From positions 25,669 to 89,668 of the forward strand of contig CAKUJM010000005.1 in the NCBI GenBank assembly GCA_934661755.1: a DNA stretch of 64,000 bases, written 5' to 3'. Shown piece after piece: positions 25,359 through 34,086 of this stretch (positions are counted from its first letter, which is position 1; every line of letters starts with the position of its first letter). A program made the position numbers and the translations under genes. This DNA is from an uncultured Lentisphaeria bacterium (lineage in GTDB: Bacteria > Verrucomicrobiota > Lentisphaeria > Oligosphaerales > Oligosphaeraceae). The notes beneath the pieces were generated by a model, which saw only the letters and a list, made by a program, of their open reading frames with translations, ran no database searches and was not told the DNA's origin.

Positions 25359-25961
25359 ATGGGAAACCGCATCAACCAGGAGCAGCGGAATGCACTGATA
25401 TTGGATCGCGCCCGGCGGCTGTTCAGCGAGCTGGGCTATCCGGAGGTGTCGTTGAAGCTGGTGGCCAGCCGGTGCGGATTGAGCCGGACGGTGATCTACC
25501 GCCACTACAAGAGCAAACGGGAGCTGTTCGACAGCGTCATCACCGGCATTGCGGCCGACCTGGGGCGGAAATTCCGTGCCGAGGTCAATTTGCATCCGGA
25601 GCTTTCCTGCGCCGGGAAGATCCAGATGGTGATGATGGATGTCCTGGACGTGATGGCGGACAACATCGGGCTGCTGGACGCCATCACCGAGTATCTGATC
25701 GATCAGCGGCGGCAAGGCGAAAGCGTCGCCCGGCGGGTCCGCCGCCACACCCTGGCCCTGCGCCGCACGCTGGTGGATCTGGTGCGCGAGGGCATCGACC
25801 GCGGCGAATTCCGGAATGTCCAATGCAACTTGGTGGGCGACATCTTCTTCGGGCAGCTGGAGTCCGCGGCATTGCAGCTGGCGGTGACCCAGACGGCCAA
25901 CATCGAGGCCATCAAGAGCACGATCGCCATGTCGCTGTACTGCCTGAAGCTGAATCCGTGA
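25359..25961 (+). CDS. TetR-family transcriptional regulator
   Basis: A 200-residue regulator. The N-terminal helix-turn-helix is LVASRCGLSRTVIYRHYKSK after ALILDRARRLFSELGYPEVS, the standard TetR pattern. The C-terminal ligand domain is not assigned. Its stop overlaps the start of the following glycosyltransferase gene (TGATG), so it may control that gene and metW. The effector is unknown. Confidence 0.9.
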   Translation: MGNRINQEQRNALILDRARRLFSELGYPEVSLKLVASRCGLSRTVIYRHYKSKRELFDSVITGIAADLGRKFRAEVNLHPELSCAGKIQMVMMDVLDVMADNIGLLDAITEYLIDQRRQGESVARRVRRHTLALRRTLVDLVREGIDRGEFRNVQCNLVGDIFFGQLESAALQLAVTQTANIEAIKSTIAMSLYCLKLNP

Positions 25962-26683
25962 TGAATTGCCTGGTCATCATCCCGACTTACAACGAGGCGG
26001 AGAATCTGCCGCGGCTGCTGCCCGCGCTTTTCGCCGCCGCGCCGGAGGTGTCGGTGCTGGTGGTGGACGACTCCTCGCCGGATGGCACCGGCAGGATTGC
26101 GCGTCAGCTCGCCGATGGCGCTCCGGGGCGGATCTTCCTGCTGGAGCGGCCGGCCAAAAGCGGCCTGGCCAGCGCCTATTTGCAGGGCTTCGCCTGGGGC
26201 ATGGAACGTCAATACAGCCACTTTCTGGAGATGGATGCCGATTTTTCCCATGATCCGCGCCATGTGCCGGAGCTGCTGGCCGCAGGAGCCCAGCGCGATG
26301 TGGTGATCGGCTCGCGCAACATCCCCGGCGGCGCGGTGACGGGGTGGAGCGCGCTGCGCAACTTCATCTCCAAGGGCGGGTCATGGTACTCGCGGATGAT
26401 CCTGGGCTGTCCGATCCGCGACCTTACCGGCGGATTCAACCTGTGGAGCCGCCATGCCCTGGAGGCGATCGGGCTGGACTCGGTCATCTCGCGCGGCTAC
26501 GCCTTCCAGGTCGAGATGAAATACCGTGCCTGCTGCAAGGGGCTGTCATGGCAGGAAGTCCCGATCGTCTTCCGGGATCGCACCTGCGGCAAATCCAAGA
26601 TGAGCCGGAAGATCTTCCTGGAGGCGCTTTTCAAGGTCTGGAGGTTGCGCTGGACTGTCAGACGGAAAAAGGGGGGAAAATGA
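25961..26683 (+). CDS. polyprenol-phosphate mannosyltransferase-like GT2
   Basis: A 240-residue family 2 glycosyltransferase of the dolichol-phosphate mannose synthase group. Motifs are VIIPTYNEAENLPRLL, VVDDSSPDGTG (nucleotide-sugar binding), EMDADFSHDP (metal-binding DXD) and FRDRTCGKSKMS near the end. No membrane segments are present, as in the soluble type of this enzyme. It likely makes a lipid-linked sugar for a membrane GT-C transferase; one is encoded at 38434. It overlaps tetR upstream and metW downstream. Confidence 0.9.
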   Translation: MNCLVIIPTYNEAENLPRLLPALFAAAPEVSVLVVDDSSPDGTGRIARQLADGAPGRIFLLERPAKSGLASAYLQGFAWGMERQYSHFLEMDADFSHDPRHVPELLAAGAQRDVVIGSRNIPGGAVTGWSALRNFISKGGSWYSRMILGCPIRDLTGGFNLWSRHALEAIGLDSVISRGYAFQVEMKYRACCKGLSWQEVPIVFRDRTCGKSKMSRKIFLEALFKVWRLRWTVRRKKGGK

Positions 26684-27429
26684 ACGACGAAATCGCGCAA
26701 TCCGAATTGGAGCAACTGCTGGCCAAGCTGGGAGTGAGTACCCGCGACTGCGATTTTGCGACCTTCCGCAAATGCGTGCGCGACGCCATCAGCAAAGGCG
26801 AGGAGGCCTTTCGCGCCCCGAAATCGAAATTCTGGCAGGACGAGCTCATCGAGTCCATGGTCGACCCGCATTCGTCGGTTTTGGACATCGGCTGCGGGCA
26901 GGGCGATTTGCTGGAACGGCTGGCGGCGCATCGCCGTTCGCAGGTTCAGGGCATCGAGCTCTCGCAGGAGAACGTCATTTGCTGCATCGAGCGCGGCATC
27001 CCGACCTATCATGGCAATGCCGAGACCGCGATTGGCGAATTTCCGGACCTGAGCTATGATTACGCCGTGTTGGAGAACACCGTCCAGACCCTGCAGAATC
27101 CGCTTTACATCCTCAACGAGCTGCTGCGGGTTGCCCGCCGCGCCTTCATTTCCTTCCCGAATTTCGCCCATTGGCAGATCCGCCTGGCCTTCAGCCTGGG
27201 AGGGCGGATGCCGGTGACCCCCAGCCTGCCCAGCACCTGGTACAATACCCAGAACATCCACCTTTGCAGCATCAACGACTTCGTGGACTGGACCCGGAGT
27301 GCCGGCGTACGGGTCATCCGGGCCTGGGCGCTGGCCAACGGCGAGGTCATAGAATATCGTCCGGAGCACAACCTGATCTCCGAACACGCGCTCTTCATGG
27401 TGGAGAAAAAAACGGGGCGTTGCGGCTGA
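26680..27429 (+). CDS. MetW-domain methyltransferase
   Basis: A 249-residue SAM-dependent methyltransferase with the MetW core: SVLDIGCGQGDLLERL (SAM loop), GIPTYHGNAETAIGEFPD and YAVLENTVQTLQNP. MetW usually partners MetX in methionine synthesis, but metX is not nearby and this protein carries an N-terminal extension of about 60 residues. Coupling (ATGA) to a lipid-sugar glycosyltransferase suggests another role. The family is secure and the substrate is not. Confidence 0.8.
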   Translation: MNDEIAQSELEQLLAKLGVSTRDCDFATFRKCVRDAISKGEEAFRAPKSKFWQDELIESMVDPHSSVLDIGCGQGDLLERLAAHRRSQVQGIELSQENVICCIERGIPTYHGNAETAIGEFPDLSYDYAVLENTVQTLQNPLYILNELLRVARRAFISFPNFAHWQIRLAFSLGGRMPVTPSLPSTWYNTQNIHLCSINDFVDWTRSAGVRVIRAWALANGEVIEYRPEHNLISEHALFMVEKKTGRCG

Positions 27430-27622
27430 GACCGGAAGGCGCCGACCATCCCCGATTCCACTCGGCGCGGGGATGCCTTCACGGCGCACTGGCAGCGCCA
27501 TTCCCCCCCCCCCGGAACGCCGGCAGCCAGCCATCCCTTCTGAAGCAGTCCCCCCTGCGGATTTCACCGCTTCAGGACAATAGACAACCAAAAACAACCA
27601 ACCAGCTAGGAATTCCCTGATC

Positions 27623-28744
27623 ATGGCAGACAAATCGATTGGCACCGAGTCCTTTGCGACTGAGGTGAAAAAGAAGGTCACCAAAAAATTGCGCTGGGCA
27701 TTCATTGGCACCGGCGGCATCTCCGGGACCCATATCGCCGCGCTGAGGCATATCCCGGAGGTGGAGATTGTCGCCGGATGCGACATCAAGCCCGACCGCC
27801 TGGAGTGGTTCAAGCAGCAGCCTGGATGCCAGAATGCCCGGGTGTACACCGATTACAACGAGATGCTCAAGGCGGAAAAGAAGAACCTCGACGCCGTCGA
27901 TGTCTGCACGCCGAACGGAGTGCATTGCCCGGCGGTGCTGGCGGCGCTCAAGGCCGGCTTCCATGCCTACACCGAAAAGCCGATGGCGATGAATCCGGCG
28001 GAGTGCCAGCAGATGTGCGACGCCGCCAAGAAGGCCAGGAAGCTGCTCGGAGTCGGCTTCCAATACCGCCATCATCCCTCGACTGAGATGTTCATGCGCG
28101 CATGCAACGAAGGGCTCATCGGCGACATCATGTACGTGAAGGTCCACGCCATGCGCCGCCGTGGCGTCCCCAACTGGGGCGTCTTCGGTCAGAAGAAGCT
28201 CCAGGGCGGCGGCCCGATGATCGACATCGGGGTGCACATGATCGAGAGCGCGCACTACGCCATGGGCGAACCCAAGCCGGTGGCCGCCAGCGGCAATACC
28301 TGGACCTTCCTTGGCGACAAGAAGAGCAAGGTGGTCTCTCCATGGCCGAACTGGGACTACAAGACCTACACCGTCGAAGACCTCGCGGTCGGACAGGTGC
28401 GCTTCGAAAATGGCGCGCTCATGCAGATCGAGTCGTCTTTCTGCTCGCATATCGACAAGGACCTCCTGAGCTGGGAGATCATGGGGACCAAGGGCGGCTT
28501 CAGCTGGTCGGACCACGAGCTGTATACCGATCTGGCCGGAACCATGGTCAATGTCACCCCCGGATATCTCCCCGAGGCCAATTTCGAGACCCTCTTCACC
28601 GCCAAATTGCAGAATTTTGTCGACGGCATCCTCAATGGCACGCCGCTGCGGGCGCCGGGCGAGGAAGGCATGGTGGTCCAGAAGATCATCGACGGCATCT
28701 ACCGGTCCGCCGAAAAACATGGCGCCGAGGTCAAGATCTGCTGA
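27623..28744 (+). CDS. Gfo/Idh/MocA-family oxidoreductase
   Basis: A 373-residue NAD(P)-dependent sugar or inositol dehydrogenase-like protein. FIGTGGISGTHIAAL binds the cofactor, YTEKPMAMNPAEC carries the conserved Glu-Lys-Pro, and GGGPMIDIGVHMIE holds the substrate-side Asp and His. It has a 25-residue basic N-terminal extension and no signal peptide. It stands alone (gap of about 190 bases upstream with no feature seen). The substrate is unknown. Confidence 0.88.
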   Translation: MADKSIGTESFATEVKKKVTKKLRWAFIGTGGISGTHIAALRHIPEVEIVAGCDIKPDRLEWFKQQPGCQNARVYTDYNEMLKAEKKNLDAVDVCTPNGVHCPAVLAALKAGFHAYTEKPMAMNPAECQQMCDAAKKARKLLGVGFQYRHHPSTEMFMRACNEGLIGDIMYVKVHAMRRRGVPNWGVFGQKKLQGGGPMIDIGVHMIESAHYAMGEPKPVAASGNTWTFLGDKKSKVVSPWPNWDYKTYTVEDLAVGQVRFENGALMQIESSFCSHIDKDLLSWEIMGTKGGFSWSDHELYTDLAGTMVNVTPGYLPEANFETLFTAKLQNFVDGILNGTPLRAPGEEGMVVQKIIDGIYRSAEKHGAEVKIC

Positions 28745-28843
28745 TCGCGAGCTGCTTTTTTGCGTTGGTGGCGCGGATTTCCCACACCCCGCGCCGCCAA
28801 CGGCTTTTGTACACCGCACCACCCAAGAGAGGAGAAGAATGCC

Positions 28844-29182
28844 ATGGCATCGGATACTGTGAAATGCCCGCATTGCGAATGCCGGGTCCGGCTGGATGAA
28901 GTCGAAAAGGAAGACGGCATCTGCCCGGAATGCGGCCAGCTGGTGATGGCCTCCAATCTCGCCTATGATTTCCCCGACGAGTCCGATGACTTCGATGAGA
29001 TGAATGGCGAATTCGAGGATGACGAGAACGATGACGATATCAGCGACGACGAGGATGACGAAAACCCTGACATGCTCGATGAACTCAATGAAGAACTGGA
29101 GGTCGACGACCCGGAGATGCAGGCGGAAATGCCGTCTGGCGGCGCCCGCCGCGGCCGCCCCGGACGCAAGAAGCGCCGGTAG
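28844..29182 (+). CDS. small acidic zinc-ribbon protein
   Basis: A 112-residue protein. VKCPHCECRVRLDE and GICPECGQLV form a CXXC-CXXC zinc ribbon in the first 35 residues. It is followed by about 55 residues very rich in Asp and Glu and a short basic tail (RRGRPGRKKRR). The start at 28844 follows a good AGAGGAG site. The charge pattern suggests a nucleic-acid- or nucleoprotein-associated protein, but I do not recognise a named family. It precedes the topoisomerase gene by 91 bases. Confidence 0.75.
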   Translation: MASDTVKCPHCECRVRLDEVEKEDGICPECGQLVMASNLAYDFPDESDDFDEMNGEFEDDENDDDISDDEDDENPDMLDELNEELEVDDPEMQAEMPSGGARRGRPGRKKRR

Positions 29183-29210
29183 GGACGGCAAATAAGCAAG
29201 GACGCCATTT

Positions 29211-29265
29211 ACCCTCCGTTCACCCTCCGATTGCCCTCCGTTTGCCCTCCGTTTACCCTCCGTTT
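29211..29265. repeat. 11-bp tandem array, five units of (A/G)CCCTCCGTTT type
   Basis: Five head-to-tail 11-base units lie immediately before the topoisomerase start codon at 29274. They are the reverse complement of the unit at 10095-10320. Because they occupy the normal ribosome-site position and are C-rich, the following gene has no visible Shine-Dalgarno sequence. Confidence 0.85.
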
Positions 29266-29273
29266 TCCGCATA

Positions 29274-31163
29274 ATGTCCGATTCCGACGATTTATTCACC
29301 TCATCCAATGCCGGCAATTATGATGCGGGTGCCATCCGCACGCTGGATGCGCGCAGGCACATCCGGATGCGCCCGGGGATGTACATCGGTCAGGTCGGAA
29401 ATGGCGATCACTTTGCCGATGGCATATACATCCTGCTCAAGGAGGTGATCGACAACTCGGTGGACGAGTTCACCATGGGGTGCGGCCGGCGGGTGATTGT
29501 GACGATAGACGATGACGGCATGGTGGTCTCGCGCGACTTCGGGCGCGGCATTCCCCTGGACAAATTGCGCGACTGCGTCTCCAAGGAGTTCACCGGCGGC
29601 AAATTCAACCCGGATGACGACGGCAGCCAGCGGGTCTTCAACAGTTCCATCGGCATGAACGGCATTGGCCTGAAGGCCACCAACTTCCTCTCGGAGGAAT
29701 TTGAGGCCACCAGCTGGCGTGACGGGAAATACATGACAGTGCGGTTTCGCGAGGGCCAGTTCGTCAGCCAGAGCAAAGGCAGCGCGCCGGACGAACCCAA
29801 CGGCGTGCGCATCCGCTTCCGCCCGTCGCAGCAGATCTTCCCGGGATTCCATTTCGACCCCAAGATCGTCAAGCGTCGTTTCCAGCACTATGCCTGGCTC
29901 AACGCCGGCCTCTCGCTGGAAATCAACGGCGAGAAATTCTATTCGCGGCGGGGGTTGCTCGACCTGATGGACGACAAGCTGGAAGGCAGTGCGCTCTACG
30001 AGGTCATCAGCCATAAGGGCGAAAACCTCTCCTTTGCCTTCTGCCACACCAACTCCAGCTCGGAGAACTACTACTCCTTCGTCAATACGCAATACACGGC
30101 GGATGGCGGCATCCACCTGGCGGCGTTCAAGGAAGGCGTGGTCAGGGGCATCAACGAGATGGCGCCCAAGGACAAGCAATATGAGCCCGACGACATCCGC
30201 GCGGGGCTGTTCGGCGCCATTTCCTGGCGGATGAACGACCCGCAGTTCGAGTCGCAGACCAAGAACAAGCTGACCAGCACCGACTGCCGCGGCGCCATCG
30301 CCGGCGAGGTCAAGGCCGCCGTGGTGGATTTCCTCTACCGTCATCCGGATCACAAGGCCGCGATCTTCGACAAGATCGAGAAAAACGCGGCAGTCCGCCG
30401 GGAAATCCAGAAGATCAAGAAGGCCAGCAAGGAGCGTGCGGAACGGTCATCGCTGCGCATCAAGAAGCTGCGCGACTGCAAATACCACTTCAACGAGGCC
30501 GGCAGCTACAAGAAGGTGGCGGACAATGACCGCTGCCAGGAGACGATGATCTTCCTCACCGAGGGCGACTCCGCCGCCGGCTCCGTCGGATCGGCCCGCG
30601 ACGCCAACACCCAGGCGGTATTCGCATTGCGCGGCAAGGTCGAAAACTGCTACGGGCTCTCCAAGGCGGCGCTCTTCGAAAACGAGGAGCTCTACGGGAT
30701 CATGCAGGCGCTGGGCGCCGAAGACAACCTCGAGGACCTGCGCTACGCCAAGGTGGTGATTGCGACCGACGCCGACAGCGACGGCATGCATATCCGACTG
30801 CTGCTGATCACCTTCTTCCTGACCTTCTTCCCGCAGCTGGTCTCCTCCGAGCATCTCTATGTGCTGGAGACGCCGCTGTTCCGGGTGCGCAGCCGGAAGA
30901 ACAAGGAAAACACCATCTACTGCTATAACGAGAAGGAACGCGACGGCGCGGCGCGGAAAATCGGCCGGGATGTCGAAATCACCCGCTTCAAAGGCCTGGG
31001 CGAGATCGACCCCGGGGAGTTCGGCCAGTTCATCCGGTCGGAGACGATCCGCCTGAAGCTGGTCGCGGTGGACCACGCCCGGGATCTGGACTCGCTGCTG
31101 CGTTTCCTCATGGGAAAGAACACCCCGGAACGCCGGGAGTATATCATGCAGAACCTGGTCTGA
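29274..31163 (+). CDS. DNA topoisomerase IV subunit B-like (GyrB/ParE family)
   Basis: A 629-residue type IIA topoisomerase ATPase subunit. HIRMRPGMYIGQV and EVIDNSVDEF form the GHKL ATPase, and the Toprim motifs are LTEGDSAAGS and ATDADSDGMHIR. It is about 160 residues shorter than typical GyrB and closer to ParE size. The partner A subunit is not next to it. Its 5' leader is an 11-bp tandem array, so translation may start without a ribosome site. Confidence 0.88.
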   Translation: MSDSDDLFTSSNAGNYDAGAIRTLDARRHIRMRPGMYIGQVGNGDHFADGIYILLKEVIDNSVDEFTMGCGRRVIVTIDDDGMVVSRDFGRGIPLDKLRDCVSKEFTGGKFNPDDDGSQRVFNSSIGMNGIGLKATNFLSEEFEATSWRDGKYMTVRFREGQFVSQSKGSAPDEPNGVRIRFRPSQQIFPGFHFDPKIVKRRFQHYAWLNAGLSLEINGEKFYSRRGLLDLMDDKLEGSALYEVISHKGENLSFAFCHTNSSSENYYSFVNTQYTADGGIHLAAFKEGVVRGINEMAPKDKQYEPDDIRAGLFGAISWRMNDPQFESQTKNKLTSTDCRGAIAGEVKAAVVDFLYRHPDHKAAIFDKIEKNAAVRREIQKIKKASKERAERSSLRIKKLRDCKYHFNEAGSYKKVADNDRCQETMIFLTEGDSAAGSVGSARDANTQAVFALRGKVENCYGLSKAALFENEELYGIMQALGAEDNLEDLRYAKVVIATDADSDGMHIRLLLITFFLTFFPQLVSSEHLYVLETPLFRVRSRKNKENTIYCYNEKERDGAARKIGRDVEITRFKGLGEIDPGEFGQFIRSETIRLKLVAVDHARDLDSLLRFLMGKNTPERREYIMQNLV

Positions 31164-31329
31164 CGGGAAGAGCCTGTCCTGTCGAAAAAACGGCGGCGGC
31201 ATGGCACGGCACCACCCCGCGAATCCGCCGGGAGTATCGCAGCCTTCACGCAAAACCGGCCCGGAGGGGCGCGGAAATGTCATGGAACTGCGGGACAGCA
31301 CACTGGCTTAAAGAAATTATATTAAGCGC

Positions 31330-32430
31330 ATGTTTATCGACAAGACGACAATCAAGGTATGCGCCGGCCATGGGGGGGCGGGCAGCATGAGCTTTCATCG
31401 TGCCAAATTTGTCCCGAAGGGCGGGCCTGACGGCGGCGACGGCGGCAGGGGCGGCGATGTGATCCTGTGCGCCAGCCATTCGGAGTCCAGCCTCATCGAC
31501 CTGCGTTTCCAGACGACCTGGAAGGCCGAGCGCGGAGTGGACGGCGCCGGACAGCAGATGAATGGGCGGCGGGGCGCGGACTGCCGCATCAAGGTCCCGA
31601 TGGGGACGCTGGTGTTTGATGCCGACACCGACGTGCTGCTCTGCGACCTCAAGGAAGACGGCCAGGAGTTCGTGGCGGCACGGGGCGGCAAGGGTGGCCT
31701 GGGAAATCTGCACTTCGTCTCCTCCACCAACCGCGCGCCGCGGATCTGCCAGCCGGGACTGCCGGGAGAGGAACGCAGCCTCGAGCTGGAGCTGAAGCTC
31801 ATTGCGGATGTCGGGCTGGTCGGCTTTCCCAACGCCGGCAAATCCACCCTGCTGGGCGCGGTGTCCAAGGCGCATCCCCGGACCGCGCCCTACCCCTTCA
31901 CCACCCTCCAGGCGAATGTCGGAGTGGTCGACACCGCGGATTACCGCCGGATCACGATCGCGGACATCCCCGGGCTCATTGACGGCGCCCACCGCAATGT
32001 CGGGCTGGGCGAGGCCTTCCTGCGCCACATCGAGCGCTGCCGGCTCTTCTGCTATGTTCTGGACATGGCGGGGGTTGACGGCCGGGACCCGGTCGAGGAT
32101 CTGTCGGTGCTGCGCCGGGAATTGGAGCTTTACGACCCGGGGATGAGCGCCCGGCCGTTCCTGATCGCGGCCAACAAGATCGACCTGCCGGAATCGGATG
32201 ACAACCTGCGGCGCCTGCGGGAGTCGGAGCCGCCGGGAACGGTGATTGTGCCGTTGTGTGCGGAACTGCAGGAGGGCACGGCCTCGCTGGTGGAGACCAT
32301 GCAGCGGATGCTTGACGAGCTGCCGCCGGAGGACGAGGCGGCGACACGGCGCATCCTGGCCCGGCATCACCGCACGCTGGCGGAGCCGGATGCGCTCAAG
32401 CAGGACGCCTTCTCGGGCTGGGATGGCTGA
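31330..32430 (+). CDS. obg: GTPase Obg
   Basis: A 366-residue ribosome-associated GTPase. The glycine-rich Obg domain (AGHGGAGSMSFHRAKFVPKG, GGPDGGDGGRGGDV) covers residues 1-158, and the G domain follows with GFPNAGKSTLL, the switch region PFTTLQANVG, DIPGLIDGAH and NKID. It lacks the long C-terminal OCT domain of some homologues. It begins a long co-directional run of envelope and lipid genes. The next gene overlaps it by eight bases. Confidence 0.95.
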   Translation: MFIDKTTIKVCAGHGGAGSMSFHRAKFVPKGGPDGGDGGRGGDVILCASHSESSLIDLRFQTTWKAERGVDGAGQQMNGRRGADCRIKVPMGTLVFDADTDVLLCDLKEDGQEFVAARGGKGGLGNLHFVSSTNRAPRICQPGLPGEERSLELELKLIADVGLVGFPNAGKSTLLGAVSKAHPRTAPYPFTTLQANVGVVDTADYRRITIADIPGLIDGAHRNVGLGEAFLRHIERCRLFCYVLDMAGVDGRDPVEDLSVLRRELELYDPGMSARPFLIAANKIDLPESDDNLRRLRESEPPGTVIVPLCAELQEGTASLVETMQRMLDELPPEDEAATRRILARHHRTLAEPDALKQDAFSGWDG

Positions 32431-32911
32431 CGCGATGAAGGCGCTGAATCTGCAAATCCTGGCGTTCGCCATCACGGCATTGGCGGCGGCGATGATGTCC
32501 CTGCTTGCGCAGGCGACCCGCAAATCGCTGCGGCGCAGCCTGCCCCTGGACGGTCCGGAGGAGTCGCGCCCGGTGGTCAAGCCGGGACTGCTCAACCCGG
32601 TCCAGGAGATCCTGCTGGGAATGCTCTTCACCGTCAGTACGCCGTTCTTCGCCCTGTGGTGCGTGATGGGCACCGGACGGATCAAGGCCGCATTGGCGGT
32701 GGCGCTGCTGACTGCGGCATTGACCAGCTACGGGACCTTCGTCCGCCGCCGCGACGCCCTCGACAGCCTGGGCGGCGCGGTGCGCGAGGCCCCGCGGATC
32801 CGCCGGCAGCTGGCCTTCTTCTCTGTGGCGCTTTTTCTGTTTCTGACTGGCCTGGTGGTCGCCGCCGCGACCTTGGCCAGGCACTTCGGCGCAGCCGCGC
32901 CAGCCGCATGA
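32423..32911 (+). CDS. small membrane protein of unknown function
   Basis: A 162-residue protein with three probable membrane segments: LQILAFAITALAAAMMSLLA near the start, LLGMLFTVSTPFFALWCVMG about residue 65, and FFSVALFLFLTGLVVAAATL near the end. I recognise no family. It overlaps the end of obg and precedes the purO-like gene by 50 bases, so it is probably expressed with them. Confidence 0.65.
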   Translation: MADAMKALNLQILAFAITALAAAMMSLLAQATRKSLRRSLPLDGPEESRPVVKPGLLNPVQEILLGMLFTVSTPFFALWCVMGTGRIKAALAVALLTAALTSYGTFVRRRDALDSLGGAVREAPRIRRQLAFFSVALFLFLTGLVVAAATLARHFGAAAPAA

Positions 32912-32961
32912 CGCCTTCACCGGCCGCGCGGCCCACCCCTTGACAGGAGATTTCTGCAATC

Positions 32962-33600
32962 ATGTACGTCGGAAGAATTGTTGCCGTCGGGCGCACCCCG
33001 CAGGGGACGGGCGCCGCCATGTACCGGGTGTCGTCGCGGTCATTCCCCAACCGGATGAGCGTGATCAACCCGCAGACGCATTCGGTGTCGATCGTGCCCA
33101 AGCCGGGATTCGAGTCGGACCTGTCCCGCAATCCGTATATCGCCTACAACTGCCTGAGACAGGCCAACGGCATGGCCATTGTCTCCAACGGCTCGCAGAC
33201 GGATCCGGTGACGGAGAAGATCGCCGCCGGGGTGCCGCCGCGCGACGCCCTGGCCGGCGTGATGCTGGCCATGGACTACGAGCATGACAGCCTGGACACC
33301 CCGCGCATCACCGGCGTGGTGACTCCGGATGGCGCGCACGGATGGCTGGCGATTGTGCGCAAGGACGCGTTGCTGGTGCGTGAATTCGCGCTCAATCCGG
33401 GCGAGGCCTACTATGTATGCACCTACGATCGCAATGACCCCGGCGCCGCCCAGCGCGAGCCGGATTTCACTGCGGCGGATGCGGCGGGGGCCTGCGATTT
33501 CATTCTTGGCGGCGGCGTCTTTGCGGAATTTGAAAAGCCGGTGTCGGCCGCATGCGCGGTCTGGCATGAAGCCGGCGGCTTTGAGGTCTCAATCAAGTAA
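32962..33600 (+). CDS. PurO-type IMP cyclohydrolase homologue
   Basis: A 212-residue protein starting MYVGRIVAVGRT and continuing YRVSSRSFPNR, the hallmark N-terminus of archaeal IMP cyclohydrolase PurO (an Ntn-hydrolase fold enzyme closing the purine ring). NGSQTDPVTEKI and the VREFALNPGEAYYV segment further fit. The length is normal for PurO. In most bacteria this step is done by PurH, so the enzyme here may replace or supplement it. The gene ends 15 bases before accB, an unrelated pathway. Activity is inferred from family resemblance. Confidence 0.82.
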   Translation: MYVGRIVAVGRTPQGTGAAMYRVSSRSFPNRMSVINPQTHSVSIVPKPGFESDLSRNPYIAYNCLRQANGMAIVSNGSQTDPVTEKIAAGVPPRDALAGVMLAMDYEHDSLDTPRITGVVTPDGAHGWLAIVRKDALLVREFALNPGEAYYVCTYDRNDPGAAQREPDFTAADAAGACDFILGGGVFAEFEKPVSAACAVWHEAGGFEVSIK

Positions 33601-33615
33601 CCCCCGGTGGCGCCC

Positions 33616-34074
33616 ATGAACATCAGGAACATCATCCGGCTGGCGCAGGTCATGAACGAGCATGGCCTCACGGAAGTGGAGATCAAGGAGGCCGACAGTT
33701 CGGTGCGGCTTTCGCGGGCGGTGAATGCGGCTGCGGCCGCGCCCCACGCCGCCGGCGGCTTCACTGCGGCGCTGACCATCGACCAGGAGGAAAAGGACGG
33801 GAACGCCGCGGCGGAGGAGGCCGCAGAGGCCGCGCCGGACGCCGCCTACATCACCGCGCCGATGCCGGGGACATTCTTTGCCTCGGCGGCGCCGGGCGAT
33901 GCCCCATACGTCACCGAAGGCTCGGCGGTCACCCCCCAGACAGTGGTATGCATTGTCGAGGCCATGAAGGTGATGAACGAGGTCAAGGCCGAGTGTTCGG
34001 GCACGATTGCACGGGTGCTCGTCGAAAATGGCACGCCGGTGGAATATGGCCAGCGGCTCTTTGAAATCCGCTAG
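33616..34074 (+). CDS. accB: biotin carboxyl carrier protein of acetyl-CoA carboxylase
   Basis: A 152-residue carrier with an N-terminal dimerisation region, an Ala-rich linker and a C-terminal biotinyl domain. The biotinylated lysine is in [31 protein letters not shown] is the other half of the domain. The start at 33616 (MNIRNIIRL) is chosen; a GTG at 33607 would add three residues. It is directly followed by accC, 12 bases on, as usual. Confidence 0.95.
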   Translation: MNIRNIIRLAQVMNEHGLTEVEIKEADSSVRLSRAVNAAAAAPHAAGGFTAALTIDQEEKDGNAAAEEAAEAAPDAAYITAPMPGTFFASAAPGDAPYVTEGSAVTPQTVVCIVEAMKVMNEVKAECSGTIARVLVENGTPVEYGQRLFEIR

Positions 34075-34086
34075 GGGGGGGGATGC

